This document shows positions 1 to 7,505 of a stretch of 64,000 bases of DNA, piece after piece. The DNA is taken from assembly GCF_000968685.2 (NCBI RefSeq), contig NZ_LAKD02000002.1, positions 1-64,000 of the forward strand, written 5' to 3'. This DNA comes from Streptomyces antioxidans. Lineage in GTDB: Bacteria > Actinomycetota > Actinomycetes > Streptomycetales > Streptomycetaceae. The notes under the pieces were generated by a model that saw only the letters and a program-made list of their open reading frames with translations, ran no database searches and was not told the DNA's origin. Position numbers and translations under genes: made by a program. Each line of letters opens with the position of its first letter. The first letter of the stretch is position 1.

Positions 1-1124
1 GCTCCGGTGCTGTCGATTTGGGGATTGAGGAGGTACGCGGCGTGCGCTTGGTTGGTGAGCCGGGGGTCGTCGGCGCCGCCGAGACGGATTGAGCGGACCA
101 GCAGCCGCAGCATTTGCTCATCAGCTTCCGGCATCGCCGTCTCGGTAGGGGTGAGCCAGTAGCCGAGTTGGTGCGGCCGCAGCGTTTCCAGCGTCACTCC
201 GCGGGCCCGCGCCGCTTCGATCGCGCGGGACTCTACGTGCCGTTGGTGTCCGGTGCTGTCGTCGTCAGCGCAGTGTTCGTCAGCGATCCAGGCCAGCACG
301 AAGCGGCGCCAGCGGTTGGCGAAGCCGGGGTCGTACAGCTGCTGGTGCTGGAGTTCAGCCGTGAACGGTACCGGGCCGATCTCCGGGCTCCGGGGGCGAA
401 AGCGCCATACCCAGTGGTGCAGCCGCGGTGTGAACCACGCCGCTTCCGCCAATGCCCTGGTGTCCGACGGTGCCAGGCGCCCCTCGGCTACCGCCGTGAG
501 CGCCGTCAGTGCGTCGGCGTGCTTCAGCCCCGCACTCTCGGAGAGTGGGCCGTCTGGCCCGGTCCACCAGGCCCTGGCCGAAGCCGAGAGACAAGTCTCC
601 TCCTCCGCTGCCTTCCTGAGTGCGCCCCTGCTCCGTTGCATGTAGTGGATCGACCGCGCCAGGCGGAGCAGGCTGTCCGACTCGGAAGTGCTCAATGCCC
701 CGGCCTGTACGGCCTCGTCGAGCTTCGCACGCACATCGACGAGAGCGACCGACAGCGGATGGCCGTCCGGAGTGTGTGCAACGCCAACCTCGTCGTCCGC
801 ATCGATCACACCGGAGCGGTACATCTCGAAGACACGGCCGATGCCGTGCATTCCGTACGGATGCAGCTCCGCGGCACGCAGCGCGCCCATACTCGCCGCA
901 CCTGCGACGGTGACGCCCTGCGCGAGCAGCCACAGGATCTCCTTGTGCCGCACGGGAGGGACGGTGTGGAAAACGCCGTCGATGAGGAGGACGACGTCAC
1001 CGGCGCGGTAGTCGAGGGCCAGCAAGTCGCCGTGCCGCACCGGAGGGTGCGAGCAGAAGTCACCCAGGATCTCGGTGACTTCGCGGGCCGTGACGCTCGG
1101 TCCGTGGAAGACGTGCACGGTCAT
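1..1124 (-). CDS. TfuA-like protein (partial, C-terminus off left edge)
   Basis: Open frame without stop from an ATG at 1124 to the window edge (about 374 residues seen). The N-terminus MTVHVFHGPSVTAREVTEIL and the internal GAASMGALRAAELHPYGM block match the TfuA family, whose core has a very similar SMGALRAAEL motif. TfuA proteins partner with YcaO enzymes, and in thioamide RiPP pathways the pair installs peptide thioamides, TfuA being thought to deliver sulfur. The ATG overlaps the YcaO stop codon (ATGA), so the two are translationally coupled. The C-terminal part seen is rich in Trp, His and Arg and I do not recognise a second domain. The 3' end is not in the window. Confidence 0.85.
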   Translation of the reverse strand, partial: MTVHVFHGPSVTAREVTEILGDFCSHPPVRHGDLLALDYRAGDVVLLIDGVFHTVPPVRHKEILWLLAQGVTVAGAASMGALRAAELHPYGMHGIGRVFEMYRSGVIDADDEVGVAHTPDGHPLSVALVDVRAKLDEAVQAGALSTSESDSLLRLARSIHYMQRSRGALRKAAEEETCLSASARAWWTGPDGPLSESAGLKHADALTALTAVAEGRLAPSDTRALAEAAWFTPRLHHWVWRFRPRSPEIGPVPFTAELQHQQLYDPGFANRWRRFVLAWIADEHCADDDSTGHQRHVESRAIEAARARGVTLETLRPHQLGYWLTPTETAMPEADEQMLRLLVRSIRLGGADDPRLTNQAHAAYLLNPQIDSTG

Positions 1125-2281
1125 CGAACGCCCCCTTTCGTCAACTGCCGTGATGCATCGGGCTGTTCGTCATGCAGCATCCCTGGGGCGACCACCCTCA
1201 CCACGGCGAACTCCTCGCGCTCAGCTAGTACGACACGCATGGGCGCGCTTCCGGTCACCTCGTGGACCCGGCCGGCCAGCCAGTCGGCTTCGGCGACGTC
1301 CGTCTCGAAGGGGCGATCGGGATAGCCGGAGAGCACGTCGGCCCAGGCCACGGCTTGGTCGGGTAGTTCGGGGCGGGAGAAGTGCCCAGGACGGTACCTG
1401 GCAGAGGCGATGTCGTCGCGAGCGCCGGAAATCTGGGTGAGCCGCGACTGCGCGGCCTCAGTGATCGCGCGGGACAGAGCGACGGCCGGGTCGCCGTGCG
1501 CACCGGTACCGTGCATCACCGAGGACGCCAGGTCCTCGTGCCAGAGGCGAGCGCTCATGCACGGCACATGAGTCCGGCCCGGGATGTCCTCAAGCTCCAG
1601 GAATCCGCCGGCGCTGGAGATCCGGGAGATCAGATCGGCGCAGTGCTCGTCGTCGACGGATGCCGGATCGATACATCGACGTTCCTGTACGGGCATCTCA
1701 GCTTGAACGGTGACGCTGTCCCGTTCGATGACTTCGTACAGGGCATGCACCGTTGCTTCCGCGAGCGTGTTCCCCGAGGCCAGACCGTTGGACGTGTTGG
1801 TGAGACCGGGAACCTGCCAGGAGTCCGGCATCTCCCCCAGGGCCACAGCGCCACGGGGTACGGGCACCGTTTGGCCAGACGGGAGGAGCTGCGCGTCAAT
1901 CCAGTCCAGCCGTGTGTGCTCGGAGATAAGACTCCCCGCGGGCCACCTCAACTCGGTGACGTCGTAGGGCAGACGAAGACCGGACGCCGCGACACCGGAG
2001 AGTGTGGGAGGCGGAACCGCGTTCTCCGCATGCCACAGCTCAATAGCCTCCATGGCAGCGGAGAGACTGGCCAGCAGCTTGCTGGCGCCCTTGCCCTGGG
2101 ACACCGACAGTGTGGTGGCCAGCGGCCGCACTGACATCACCACAGGGATGCCGAGCGTATCCAGGCCCGTCACGTCGGCGAGCCGCGTGATGCCGTACTC
2201 ACCAAGGAGCGGCAGCAGTGCAGCCTCGGTCTCCTCCGGCGCGCGAACCCGGTGAGTTCCGGTGAAGAACACCTTCTGCAC
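1121..2281 (-). CDS. YcaO-domain RiPP maturase (thioamidation/cyclodehydration type)
   Basis: About 386 residues from a GTG at 2281, placed 8 nt after a GGGGG ribosome site; an in-frame ATG at 2338 would add 19 residues that look non-coding. The start VQKVFFTGTHRVRAPEET and the LADVTGLDTLGIPVV and LSVSQGKG blocks are classic YcaO. The ATP/Mg-binding signatures SAAMEAIELWHAE (around residue 75), ALYEVIERD (around 185) and AITEAAQSRLTQISGARDD (around 275) are intact. YcaO enzymes use ATP to activate a backbone amide, giving azolines, amidines or, with TfuA, thioamides. It overlaps TfuA by 4 nt, and the precursor gene lies 325 bp upstream on the same strand. The exact modification is inferred only from the TfuA partner. 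Confidence 0.92.
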   Translation of the reverse strand: MQKVFFTGTHRVRAPEETEAALLPLLGEYGITRLADVTGLDTLGIPVVMSVRPLATTLSVSQGKGASKLLASLSAAMEAIELWHAENAVPPPTLSGVAASGLRLPYDVTELRWPAGSLISEHTRLDWIDAQLLPSGQTVPVPRGAVALGEMPDSWQVPGLTNTSNGLASGNTLAEATVHALYEVIERDSVTVQAEMPVQERRCIDPASVDDEHCADLISRISSAGGFLELEDIPGRTHVPCMSARLWHEDLASSVMHGTGAHGDPAVALSRAITEAAQSRLTQISGARDDIASARYRPGHFSRPELPDQAVAWADVLSGYPDRPFETDVAEADWLAGRVHEVTGSAPMRVVLAEREEFAVVRVVAPGMLHDEQPDASRQLTKGGVR

Positions 2282-2504
2282 GCATCGACCCCCTGCTCTG
2301 TCATGTAATCCCGTGTTGTCATTAACACCGCAGGCCATTTATTCGGACAGGTCTGGCGGCCGGCGGCTTGCTGCGCATGATTCGTCAACTGGTCAGAAAC
2401 ACAGTCGGGTTTGTAGCTTCAAGAGTCGCCGAGACGGGCGTTCGGCCTCATAGGCCAATAGCCTCAATCCGACTTTTTGCTCGCGGCAAGATAAAGCTCT
2501 CGCG

Positions 2505-2537
2505 GGCGTGGCGGCGGCTGTGCGCCGCCGCCACGCC
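2505..2537 (-). terminator. Perfect 14-bp hairpin between precursor and YcaO
   Basis: Arms GGCGTGGCGGCGGC and GCCGCCGCCACGCC enclose a 5-nt loop. It lies about 70 nt downstream of the precursor stop, with no long U-tract after it on the minus strand. That fits a partial terminator or mRNA-stabilising structure giving more precursor than enzyme transcript, as in many RiPP operons. The duplicate at 4226-4258 has one mismatch. Confidence 0.6.
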
Positions 2538-2605
2538 GTGCACGAAGGAACCCCAACAACGATGAGACCGCTATCAGGACCCAAGCGTGCTCAGGACCGA
2601 AGGGG

Positions 2606-2725
2606 TCAGCGGTCGACCAGCGTGAATCCTCCCACTGTGCCATCGGCCGCGCTGTAGGGAGTGGTCTCGGTGTCAGTGAAGAGGTCGTCAAGCTCGGCGT
2701 TCTCAGCGGCGGTCAGATCGATCAT
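2606..2725 (-). CDS. Putative RiPP precursor peptide 1 (39 aa)
   Basis: A 39-codon frame from ATG 2725 to TGA 2606, preceded by GGGAG about 8 nt upstream. The leader-like half begins MIDLTAAENAELDDLF and is acidic. The C-terminal half is YSAADGTVGGFTLVDR, rich in Gly and Thr with no Cys. It lies upstream of YcaO/TfuA on the same strand. A second copy at 4329-4445 is identical over residues 1-20 and 22-29 and then diverges, as expected for a leader with a variable core. The cleavage site and modified residues are unknown. The gene is too short for usual ORF callers. Confidence 0.78.
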   Translation of the reverse strand: MIDLTAAENAELDDLFTDTETTPYSAADGTVGGFTLVDR

Positions 2726-2755
2726 CACTTATCTCCCGTTGCGTCTTAGCTACGT

Positions 2756-2807
2756 GACATTCCGAGGAAGTGCTTGCATGCGCAAGACATCCCGGAGATG
2801 TCCTTGC
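2756..2807 (-). promoter_or_regulatory. Two 22-bp direct repeats, 30-bp period, upstream of precursor 1
   Basis: Plus-strand repeats begin GACATTCCGAGGA (2756) and GACATCCCGGAGA (2786), each ending in CTTGC, exactly 30 bp apart (about three helical turns). The same pair recurs upstream of precursor 2. The second repeat contains an inverted GACATC/GATGTC. They are a candidate activator or repressor site for the divergent precursor and MFS transcripts. Confidence 0.5.
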
Positions 2808-3318
2808 CCGCAAAACCCTAGGCGAAACCGCTGATGGGACGTCAAGTCCCTTGCAGTTCCGTGTCATTGGGCGAACCAATGTCCAACGCGCACACACTTT
2901 ATCCACAGTGTGTTTTGGGTTAAAGAAACGCTAGGGGTGGATTGATTGTCACTCTGGTCGAATACGGGCAAGATCGCCCACCGCTACGGGTGCAGAATCA
3001 TGAGAGCGGGGGGATGTCCCATTAGGGAGTTCTGTTGCGAAAAGACGGGTAATCGTGCGCGGTTCGTGCTCGCGCCGTGATGCCCGCAATGCAAACTTGA
3101 GTGGCAATATTGAGCGACTTGCACGAACTTCGAATGAGCCGTCATGACATGCCGGTCTGTCCGCGCGTTTCGCTCTTACGTATTGGAAACAGAGAACGTG
3201 AAGTGCGGAAACTCCACGCTGCTGGCGGTGCCTCAATAGGCGACCCGCTGTGGAACCAGCCAGAATCCATCAGGAATAACCCCCGCGCCCTGTGCACAGT
3301 GATCCGAGGGTCGTTGCC

Positions 3319-3508
3319 ATGCTGAAGCCACGGGTGGACGTTCCCCTCCCCCCACCAGCACGCACCCTGATATTGGCCCAGTTGATCACCGCGACGGGCA
3401 AGGATGCCTCCATGACGTGCGCGGTGCTGTACTTCGCTCGAATTGTGGGCTTATCCCCGACCCAACCACGATCTTCTTGCTGACCGGAATCTCGTTTTTT
3501 GTCTGCGG
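3319..3508 (+). pseudogene. MFS transporter, 5' copy with internal deletion
   Basis: From ATG 3319 it reads as the first ~50 residues of the intact transporter at 4991 (MLKPRVDVPLPPPARTLILA onward). At about 3470 it jumps to sequence matching positions near 5494 of the intact copy (ACGATCTTCTTGCTGACCGG), so roughly 360 bp are missing and the frame shifts to a stop at 3483. Homology ends near 3508, where another gene fragment begins. Confidence 0.85.
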
Positions 3509-3760
3509 GTGTGGCCGAGGGGGCTCAGCGGCTGATCGACGCCATGAACGCGGTGGAAGCGATGGCCGACCTGCAGGAGAGCGCGAGAGCGATCAGCGAG
3601 GTGCTGGCCCGTCGGGCCAACCGTGGTGGGGAATGGCGCAAGATGTGCCGCCAAGTGGTGCTGGATCTGCGGGCGCGGGAGCCAGCCGTCTCGTACAGGA
3701 AGATCGCCGCGCTGCTGTCCTGGCGCAACGACACCGGCCCCGCTCGCTCCCGACCGGCGC
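3509..3760 (+). pseudogene. HTH DNA-binding protein fragment
   Basis: In frame with 3499-3873 the product reads AEGAQRLIDAMNAVEAMADL then REPAVSYRKIAALLSW. This resembles small actinomycete HTH proteins with an ERARxxxELL...VSYRxIAxxLG arrangement. Homology ends soon after the presumed recognition helix and the rest is Pro/Arg-rich. It is fused upstream to the MFS remnant. I judge it a truncated gene. Confidence 0.5.
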
Positions 3761-3779
3761 CGCCTCTGATCCGCGAGCC

Positions 3780-3803
3780 CCCTCTGGCCTTCGGGCCGGA
3801 GGG
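3780..3803 (+). terminator. GC hairpin with TTCG loop
   Basis: CCCTCTGGCC-TTCG-GGCCGGAGGG forms a 10-bp stem with one G:T pair, followed by a T-rich stretch. It lies between convergent gene fragments. Confidence 0.55.
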
Positions 3804-3823
3804 CCCTCTTCGTCTGTGCGTAC

Positions 3824-4016
3824 TCAGCCGGTCAGGAGCCTCAGCATCCGATCCGTGTCAGCTAGGTCGTTAACCACCTCTGCGGCTCCTGCGGCTCGCA
3901 GCTCATCGGGGGTCGTACGCCCGGTCGCGACGGCCACCACGCGGACGCCCGCCGCCAAGCCGCCCCGCACATCGGAAGGCGTATCCCCGACGAGCACGGC
4001 CGACTCCTGCGTCGAT
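3824..4016 (-). pseudogene. HAD-family hydrolase C-terminal fragment
   Basis: The minus strand reads ESAVLVGDTPSDVRGGLAAG then VRVVAVATGRTTPDELRAAG to a natural stop at 3824. This is the C-terminal GDTxxDVxxGxxAG motif of HAD phosphatases such as phosphoglycolate phosphatase-like proteins. The 5' part is missing; it abuts the YcaO fragment at about 4016, marking a recombination joint. Confidence 0.75.
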
Positions 4017-4089
4017 GAGCGGCAGCAGTGCAGCCATGGTCTCCTCCGGCGCGAACCCGGTGAGTTCCGGTGAAGAACACCCTCTGCAC
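4017..4089 (-). pseudogene. YcaO 5' fragment (duplicate, frameshifted)
   Basis: Same start as the intact YcaO (GTG then VQRVFFTGTHRVRA), but two bases are missing in the GCGCGC run after the RVRA codons, shifting the frame. Homology stops at about 4017. It is the broken downstream partner of precursor 2, so that precursor would have to be modified in trans by the enzyme at 1121-2281. Confidence 0.85.
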
Positions 4090-4225
4090 GGCTGCGCATG
4101 ATTCGTCAACTGGTCAGAAACTCAGTCGGGTTTGTAGCTTCAAGAGTCGCCGAGATGGGCGTTCGGCCTCATGGGTCAATAGCCTCAATCCGACTTTTTG
4201 CTCGCGGCAAGATAAAGCTCTCGCG

Positions 4226-4258
4226 GGCGTGGCGGCGACTGTGCGCCGCCGCCACGCC
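4226..4258 (-). terminator. Hairpin downstream of precursor 2
   Basis: Arms GGCGTGGCGGCGAC and GCCGCCGCCACGCC with a TGTGC loop, one mismatch relative to the perfect hairpin at 2505-2537. Confidence 0.55.
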
Positions 4259-4328
4259 GTGCACGAAGGAACCCCAACAGCGACGAGACCGCTATTAGGG
4301 CGCGAGCGTGCTCCGGATAGAAGGGCTA

Positions 4329-4445
4329 TCAGCAGCCGACTGGCGTAAGTCCCTCTACGCCATCGGCCGCGCTGTAGGGAGTGGGCTCGGTGTCAGTGAA
4401 GAGGTCGTCAAGCTCGGCGTTCTCAGCGGCGGTCAGATCGATCAT
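4329..4445 (-). CDS. Putative RiPP precursor peptide 2 (38 aa)
   Basis: A 38-codon frame from ATG 4445 to TGA 4329 with the same GGGAG ribosome site as precursor 1. The leader is identical except Pro for Thr at residue 21; the tail is YSAADGVEGLTPVGC. The final Cys is notable because several thioamide RiPPs (thioviridamide group) use a C-terminal Cys for macrocyclisation, though no decarboxylase for that chemistry is visible here. Conservation of the N-terminal 29 residues with change confined to the C-terminal 9-10 supports leader/core architecture. Confidence 0.75.
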   Translation of the reverse strand: MIDLTAAENAELDDLFTDTEPTPYSAADGVEGLTPVGC

Positions 4446-4476
4446 CACTTATCTCCCGTTGCGTCGTGAGCGACGT

Positions 4477-4528
4477 GACATTCCGGAGACGTGCCTGCAT
4501 GTGCAAGACATCCCGGAGATGCCCTTGC
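4477..4528 (-). promoter_or_regulatory. Two 22-bp direct repeats upstream of precursor 2
   Basis: Repeats start at 4477 (GACATTCCGGAGACG) and 4507 (GACATCCCGGAGATG), again with an exact 30-bp period and the same distance to the precursor start as in copy 1. Preservation amid otherwise diverged upstream DNA supports a binding site. Confidence 0.5.
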
Positions 4529-4990
4529 GCCAGCAACCCTAGGCAGGGCAGCTGAAGTGGCGTCAAGTCGTAAGGCCAGGATTTCTCCTCCCCCCGTCAG
4601 GTTTCAGGACAGACGCCCCCGTACGTTTCGATAGGTACCTGGTTTCACCAGCATCGCCTTTACCCTCATCTGCTACCGATATCGGGCCAATTGAGCGACC
4701 TGCAAGACCGGCTTCGCCATTGCATGCGCACCAAAGATGTCCAATGCGCACACACTTTGCCCATTTTGCCCACAGTGTGTCCCAGATCACAAGAGCATCA
4801 GGGAACGATCGATTGCCACCCTGGTCGAATGCAGGCAAGGTCGTCCACCGCTACGGGTGAGGAATGCATGAGGGCGGGGGATGCTCTATCAGGGAGTTTC
4901 GTTGCGAAAAGACGTGTAATCGTGTGCAGTTCGTGCTCACGTCGGGGATAAGCCCCGCACCCTGTGCATAGTGATTTGGGGGTCGTTGCC

Positions 4991-6310
4991 ATGCTGAAGC
5001 CATGGGTGGACCTACCCCCGCCAGCACGCACCCTGATATTGGCGCAGCTGATCACCGCGACGGGCAAGGGTGCCTTCATGACGTGCGCGGTGCTGTACTT
5101 CACTCGAATCGTGGGCTTCTCCCCGACCCAACTCGGCATGGGGCTCAGTGTCGCCGGAATCGCAGGCGTGGTTGCCGGTGTCCCATTCGGGCATATGGCA
5201 GACCAACGTGGCGCGCGCAGAGTGTCGGCACTACTGGTCGTATTGACCGGAGCTGTGACCGTCGCGTACGTCTTCATCGACTCATACCGGCTCTTCATAG
5301 TGCTGGCATGCGCCTACATGCTCTTTGATCGTGGTGGTCAGGCTGCTCGCCAGTCGCTGATGACGGCAGTTCTCAAGGACCGGGATCTCGTGATGGCCCG
5401 TGCTCAGTTGCGGGTCACCATCAACATCGGCGTCTCCATAGGTGCAGCGTTCGGTGCCGTCGCGTTACAGCTAGACAGCCGGGCGGCGTACATCACGATC
5501 TTCTTGCTGACCGGAATCTCGTTTTTTGTCTGCGCCGCATTCATCACACGCTTGCCTCGGGCCGAGCCAGCACCCACCCGACAATCAGGCGAGCCGAGGT
5601 TCGCCGTGCTGCGAGACCGCCCTTATGCGTTGGTATCACTTATCAATATGTTCCTCGTGACACACGCACCACTGTTGGATGTGATCCTGCCCCTGTGGAT
5701 TGCGCTGCATACCGGTGCTCCGCGGTCCCTCGCTGCGACGCTGATCGTCCTGAACACCCTGACCGCCGTAGCGCTTCAAATAAGAATCAGCAGACGTATA
5801 GACACCCTCGCAGGTGCTCTGCGCGCCTTCCGCATGGCAGGACTGGGACTCGCGGCAGCCTGCGTACTCTTCGCTCTCTCATCGGGAAGAGGGACCTGGT
5901 CGGCAATCGCCGTGCTCATCCCAGCGGCAGCGCTGCACGTATATGGCGAGATGACGCAGTCCGCCGCATCCTGGGTCGTGTCCTACGAACTGGCACCTGA
6001 CACCCAGCAGGGGCAGTACCAGGGCCTTTTCAACACCGGCATGGCCGTCAATCAGACGCTTGCCCCAACGGCACTGACCTTCCTCTTGATCGGATGGGGC
6101 GTACCGGGCTGGCTGATCCTCAGCTGCGTGTTCCTCCTGGCAGGCTGGGCCATGTCGCCCGTAGTTCGTTGGGCCGTGCGCTCACGCCCCGCGACCGACC
6201 CCGGTCTGGCGGCCGGAACGAACGGGCATGTGCGGCGAGGGGCGGAGTGGGCTCCTGGCCCACAAGCCACTCGCCAGGATGCTGGAGGTGCTGGGCGTTC
6301 CGCGGGCTGA
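4991..6310 (+). CDS. MFS transporter, likely RiPP exporter
   Basis: About 439 residues from ATG 4991 (GGGGG about 8 nt upstream; a GTG at 4964 is possible). The protein is strongly hydrophobic with about 12 predicted membrane segments and a cytoplasmic GHMADQRGARRVS loop after the second, typical of MFS drug/peptide exporters. It is divergent from precursor 2 and shares its upstream region, so export of the mature peptide or self-protection is inferred. The last ~30 residues are Gly/Arg-rich and overlap in another frame a dehydrogenase fragment, so the native C-terminus has probably been replaced. Confidence 0.82.
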   Translation: MLKPWVDLPPPARTLILAQLITATGKGAFMTCAVLYFTRIVGFSPTQLGMGLSVAGIAGVVAGVPFGHMADQRGARRVSALLVVLTGAVTVAYVFIDSYRLFIVLACAYMLFDRGGQAARQSLMTAVLKDRDLVMARAQLRVTINIGVSIGAAFGAVALQLDSRAAYITIFLLTGISFFVCAAFITRLPRAEPAPTRQSGEPRFAVLRDRPYALVSLINMFLVTHAPLLDVILPLWIALHTGAPRSLAATLIVLNTLTAVALQIRISRRIDTLAGALRAFRMAGLGLAAACVLFALSSGRGTWSAIAVLIPAAALHVYGEMTQSAASWVVSYELAPDTQQGQYQGLFNTGMAVNQTLAPTALTFLLIGWGVPGWLILSCVFLLAGWAMSPVVRWAVRSRPATDPGLAAGTNGHVRRGAEWAPGPQATRQDAGGAGRSAG

Positions 6311-6428
6311 GTAACGGGCCGCGGAAGCGACTGCGCAGGAGATCGCAGTGTCCGACGCCGTGGTGCTGCTCACCGACCAGGCGGAATTCGACTACGAGGC
6401 GGTGCTGCAGCATGCGCCCTCCCCATAG
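6252..6428 (+). pseudogene. Nucleotide-sugar (UDP-glucose-type) dehydrogenase C-terminal fragment
   Basis: Frame reads LLAHKPLARMLEVLGVPRAE, stop, then VSDAVVLLTDQAEFDYEAVL, stop. The DAVVLLTDxxEFDY motif is characteristic of the C-terminal domain of UDP-glucose/GDP-mannose dehydrogenases. It contains an in-frame TAA and lacks the rest of the gene. Confidence 0.6.
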
Positions 6429-6745
6429 TCAACTCGGGCACCGGGCCGGTATCGCGAGGTTCTTACGGGTCCGCTTGTCCCGCTATCAATTGGGGTTCCG
6501 CCCCTACCAACGCAGTCCGCGACTTCTATTCTTCGAAGAGGTTCCTTCACGTTGGCCAAGGCGCCGCAGGGAATGCTGCGGCAGTTTTCCGAGATCACCC
6601 AGCTCACTGTCCACCACCACGCAGGCAGCGGAGAGGCGGAGATCAGCATCAAGCTGCAGCCGTCCATGTGGGAGGTCGGCGAAGGCGGCGCCGGGGATGC
6701 CCTCCGCGACTCATGCCGAAAGCGGACTGCCCTATCGGCGCAGCG
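6429..6745. other. Intergenic stretch with unassigned remnant
   Basis: A short plus-strand frame near 6552 (AKAPQGMLRQFSEITQLTVH) looks protein-like for about 45 residues but ends in low-quality sequence. I cannot assign it. No promoter or hairpin stands out. Confidence 0.3.
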
Positions 6746-7102
6746 TCAACTCGCCGCGCTCGTAGATCCATCCCCGCTGAGGAGGGTGCGCAGCCGGCGA
6801 GCTACGTCGGTGGTGCTGTGCCCGTCCCACACGGGCGCCGTCTCTACCTCGGGCACGTCACCGAACAACGACCAGCTATTGGCTCGGTAGTGATTGCTGA
6901 CCTGCCCCGTGGGGAGCTGCGCCACGACTATGAACCAGCCGCCCCCGAAGCATGGTTCACCGTCGTGGTGCTTCCATGAGCGGACGACGGGATACTTGGC
7001 GGCCAGCCACGCCCGGACTGCGTGTGCGTGGTAGAGCAGCCTGAATTCGTACAGCTCGTCGAAGGTGTGGAACCCGTCGGAGACGCTGCCGGTGTCGGTC
7101 AT
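6746..7102 (-). CDS. WDGH-domain protein
   Basis: 118 residues from ATG 7102; an upstream in-frame start at 7183 adds a basic segment that looks non-coding. The start reads DGFHTFDELYEFRLLYHAHA, followed by SWKHHDGEPCFGGGWFIVVA and APVWDGHSTTDVARRLR. These DGFHTFDELY, HxDGEPxxGGWFIV and WDGHT-like motifs define the small WDGH family often found in phages and actinomycetes; its function is unknown. It stands alone here. Confidence 0.7.
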   Translation of the reverse strand: MTDTGSVSDGFHTFDELYEFRLLYHAHAVRAWLAAKYPVVRSWKHHDGEPCFGGGWFIVVAQLPTGQVSNHYRANSWSLFGDVPEVETAPVWDGHSTTDVARRLRTLLSGDGSTSAAS

Positions 7103-7505
7103 CACTGGCTCCAGATTGTGTAGAGCCCATGGCGCGGGCTTCGCCGCTGACACGCGGCGGGTCCTGCCCACCTTGCCGGGCACCTCGACAGCCTGGCCGG
7201 GCCGAAATGGTCAGCCCGAAAATGTAACTAAGGCCAGACTTCATTGCAAGCGTTGTCTGCCGAGAGCCGCTCGAGTGAGGACCCGGGATAGCGGCGGCAG
7301 ACTTAGGGACCGCTCCCAGATCGGGTTCTTGCGCGGTAGAATCGACCTTTTCTGGGTCGAGTAGGAACGCGTCGCCGCTCTCGGCGCGACGCAGGTCCCG
7401 ATCCGCCGAGCGCGCGTGACGACGGCGAGGCTCGACGAAGCCGCCAACCGCAGCCCCGTCGATCGAGCTGGTGAACTGGCGCGAGACGTAAAGGACGTGT
7501 TGGTG

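Larger units (their letters stand above)
2211..3508. repeat. Duplicated RiPP/MFS unit, copy 1
   Basis: Most of this stretch recurs at about 4018-5540 in the same orientation: the first codons of YcaO, the hairpin segment, the precursor gene, the divergent upstream region and the start of the MFS gene. Alignment is interrupted by indels, including about 200 bp near 3080-3285 that is present only here. This copy kept the working YcaO but has a broken MFS gene. Confidence 0.85.
4018..5540. repeat. Duplicated RiPP/MFS unit, copy 2
   Basis: Second copy of the unit at 2211-3508. Here the MFS gene is intact and YcaO is reduced to a fragment, the reverse of copy 1. The 4088-4300 part is nearly identical to 2367-2570; the divergent promoter region is more diverged. 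Confidence 0.85.

Noticed and set aside
114..1325. 403-codon plus-strand ORF at the left end
   Set aside because: Antisense to TfuA/YcaO; Arg/Pro/Val-rich composition typical of high-GC shadow frames.
2368..4298. Paired plus-strand ORFs of about 65 codons (2368-2565 and 4098-4298) with similar products
   Set aside because: They lie in the recently duplicated segment; most differences between the copies change the amino acid, there is no ribosome site, and they overlap the hairpin and precursor upstream of YcaO.
4868..4951. 27-codon ORF upstream of the MFS gene as a third peptide
   Set aside because: In the duplicate at about 3000 an extra G shifts the frame and the peptide is not conserved.
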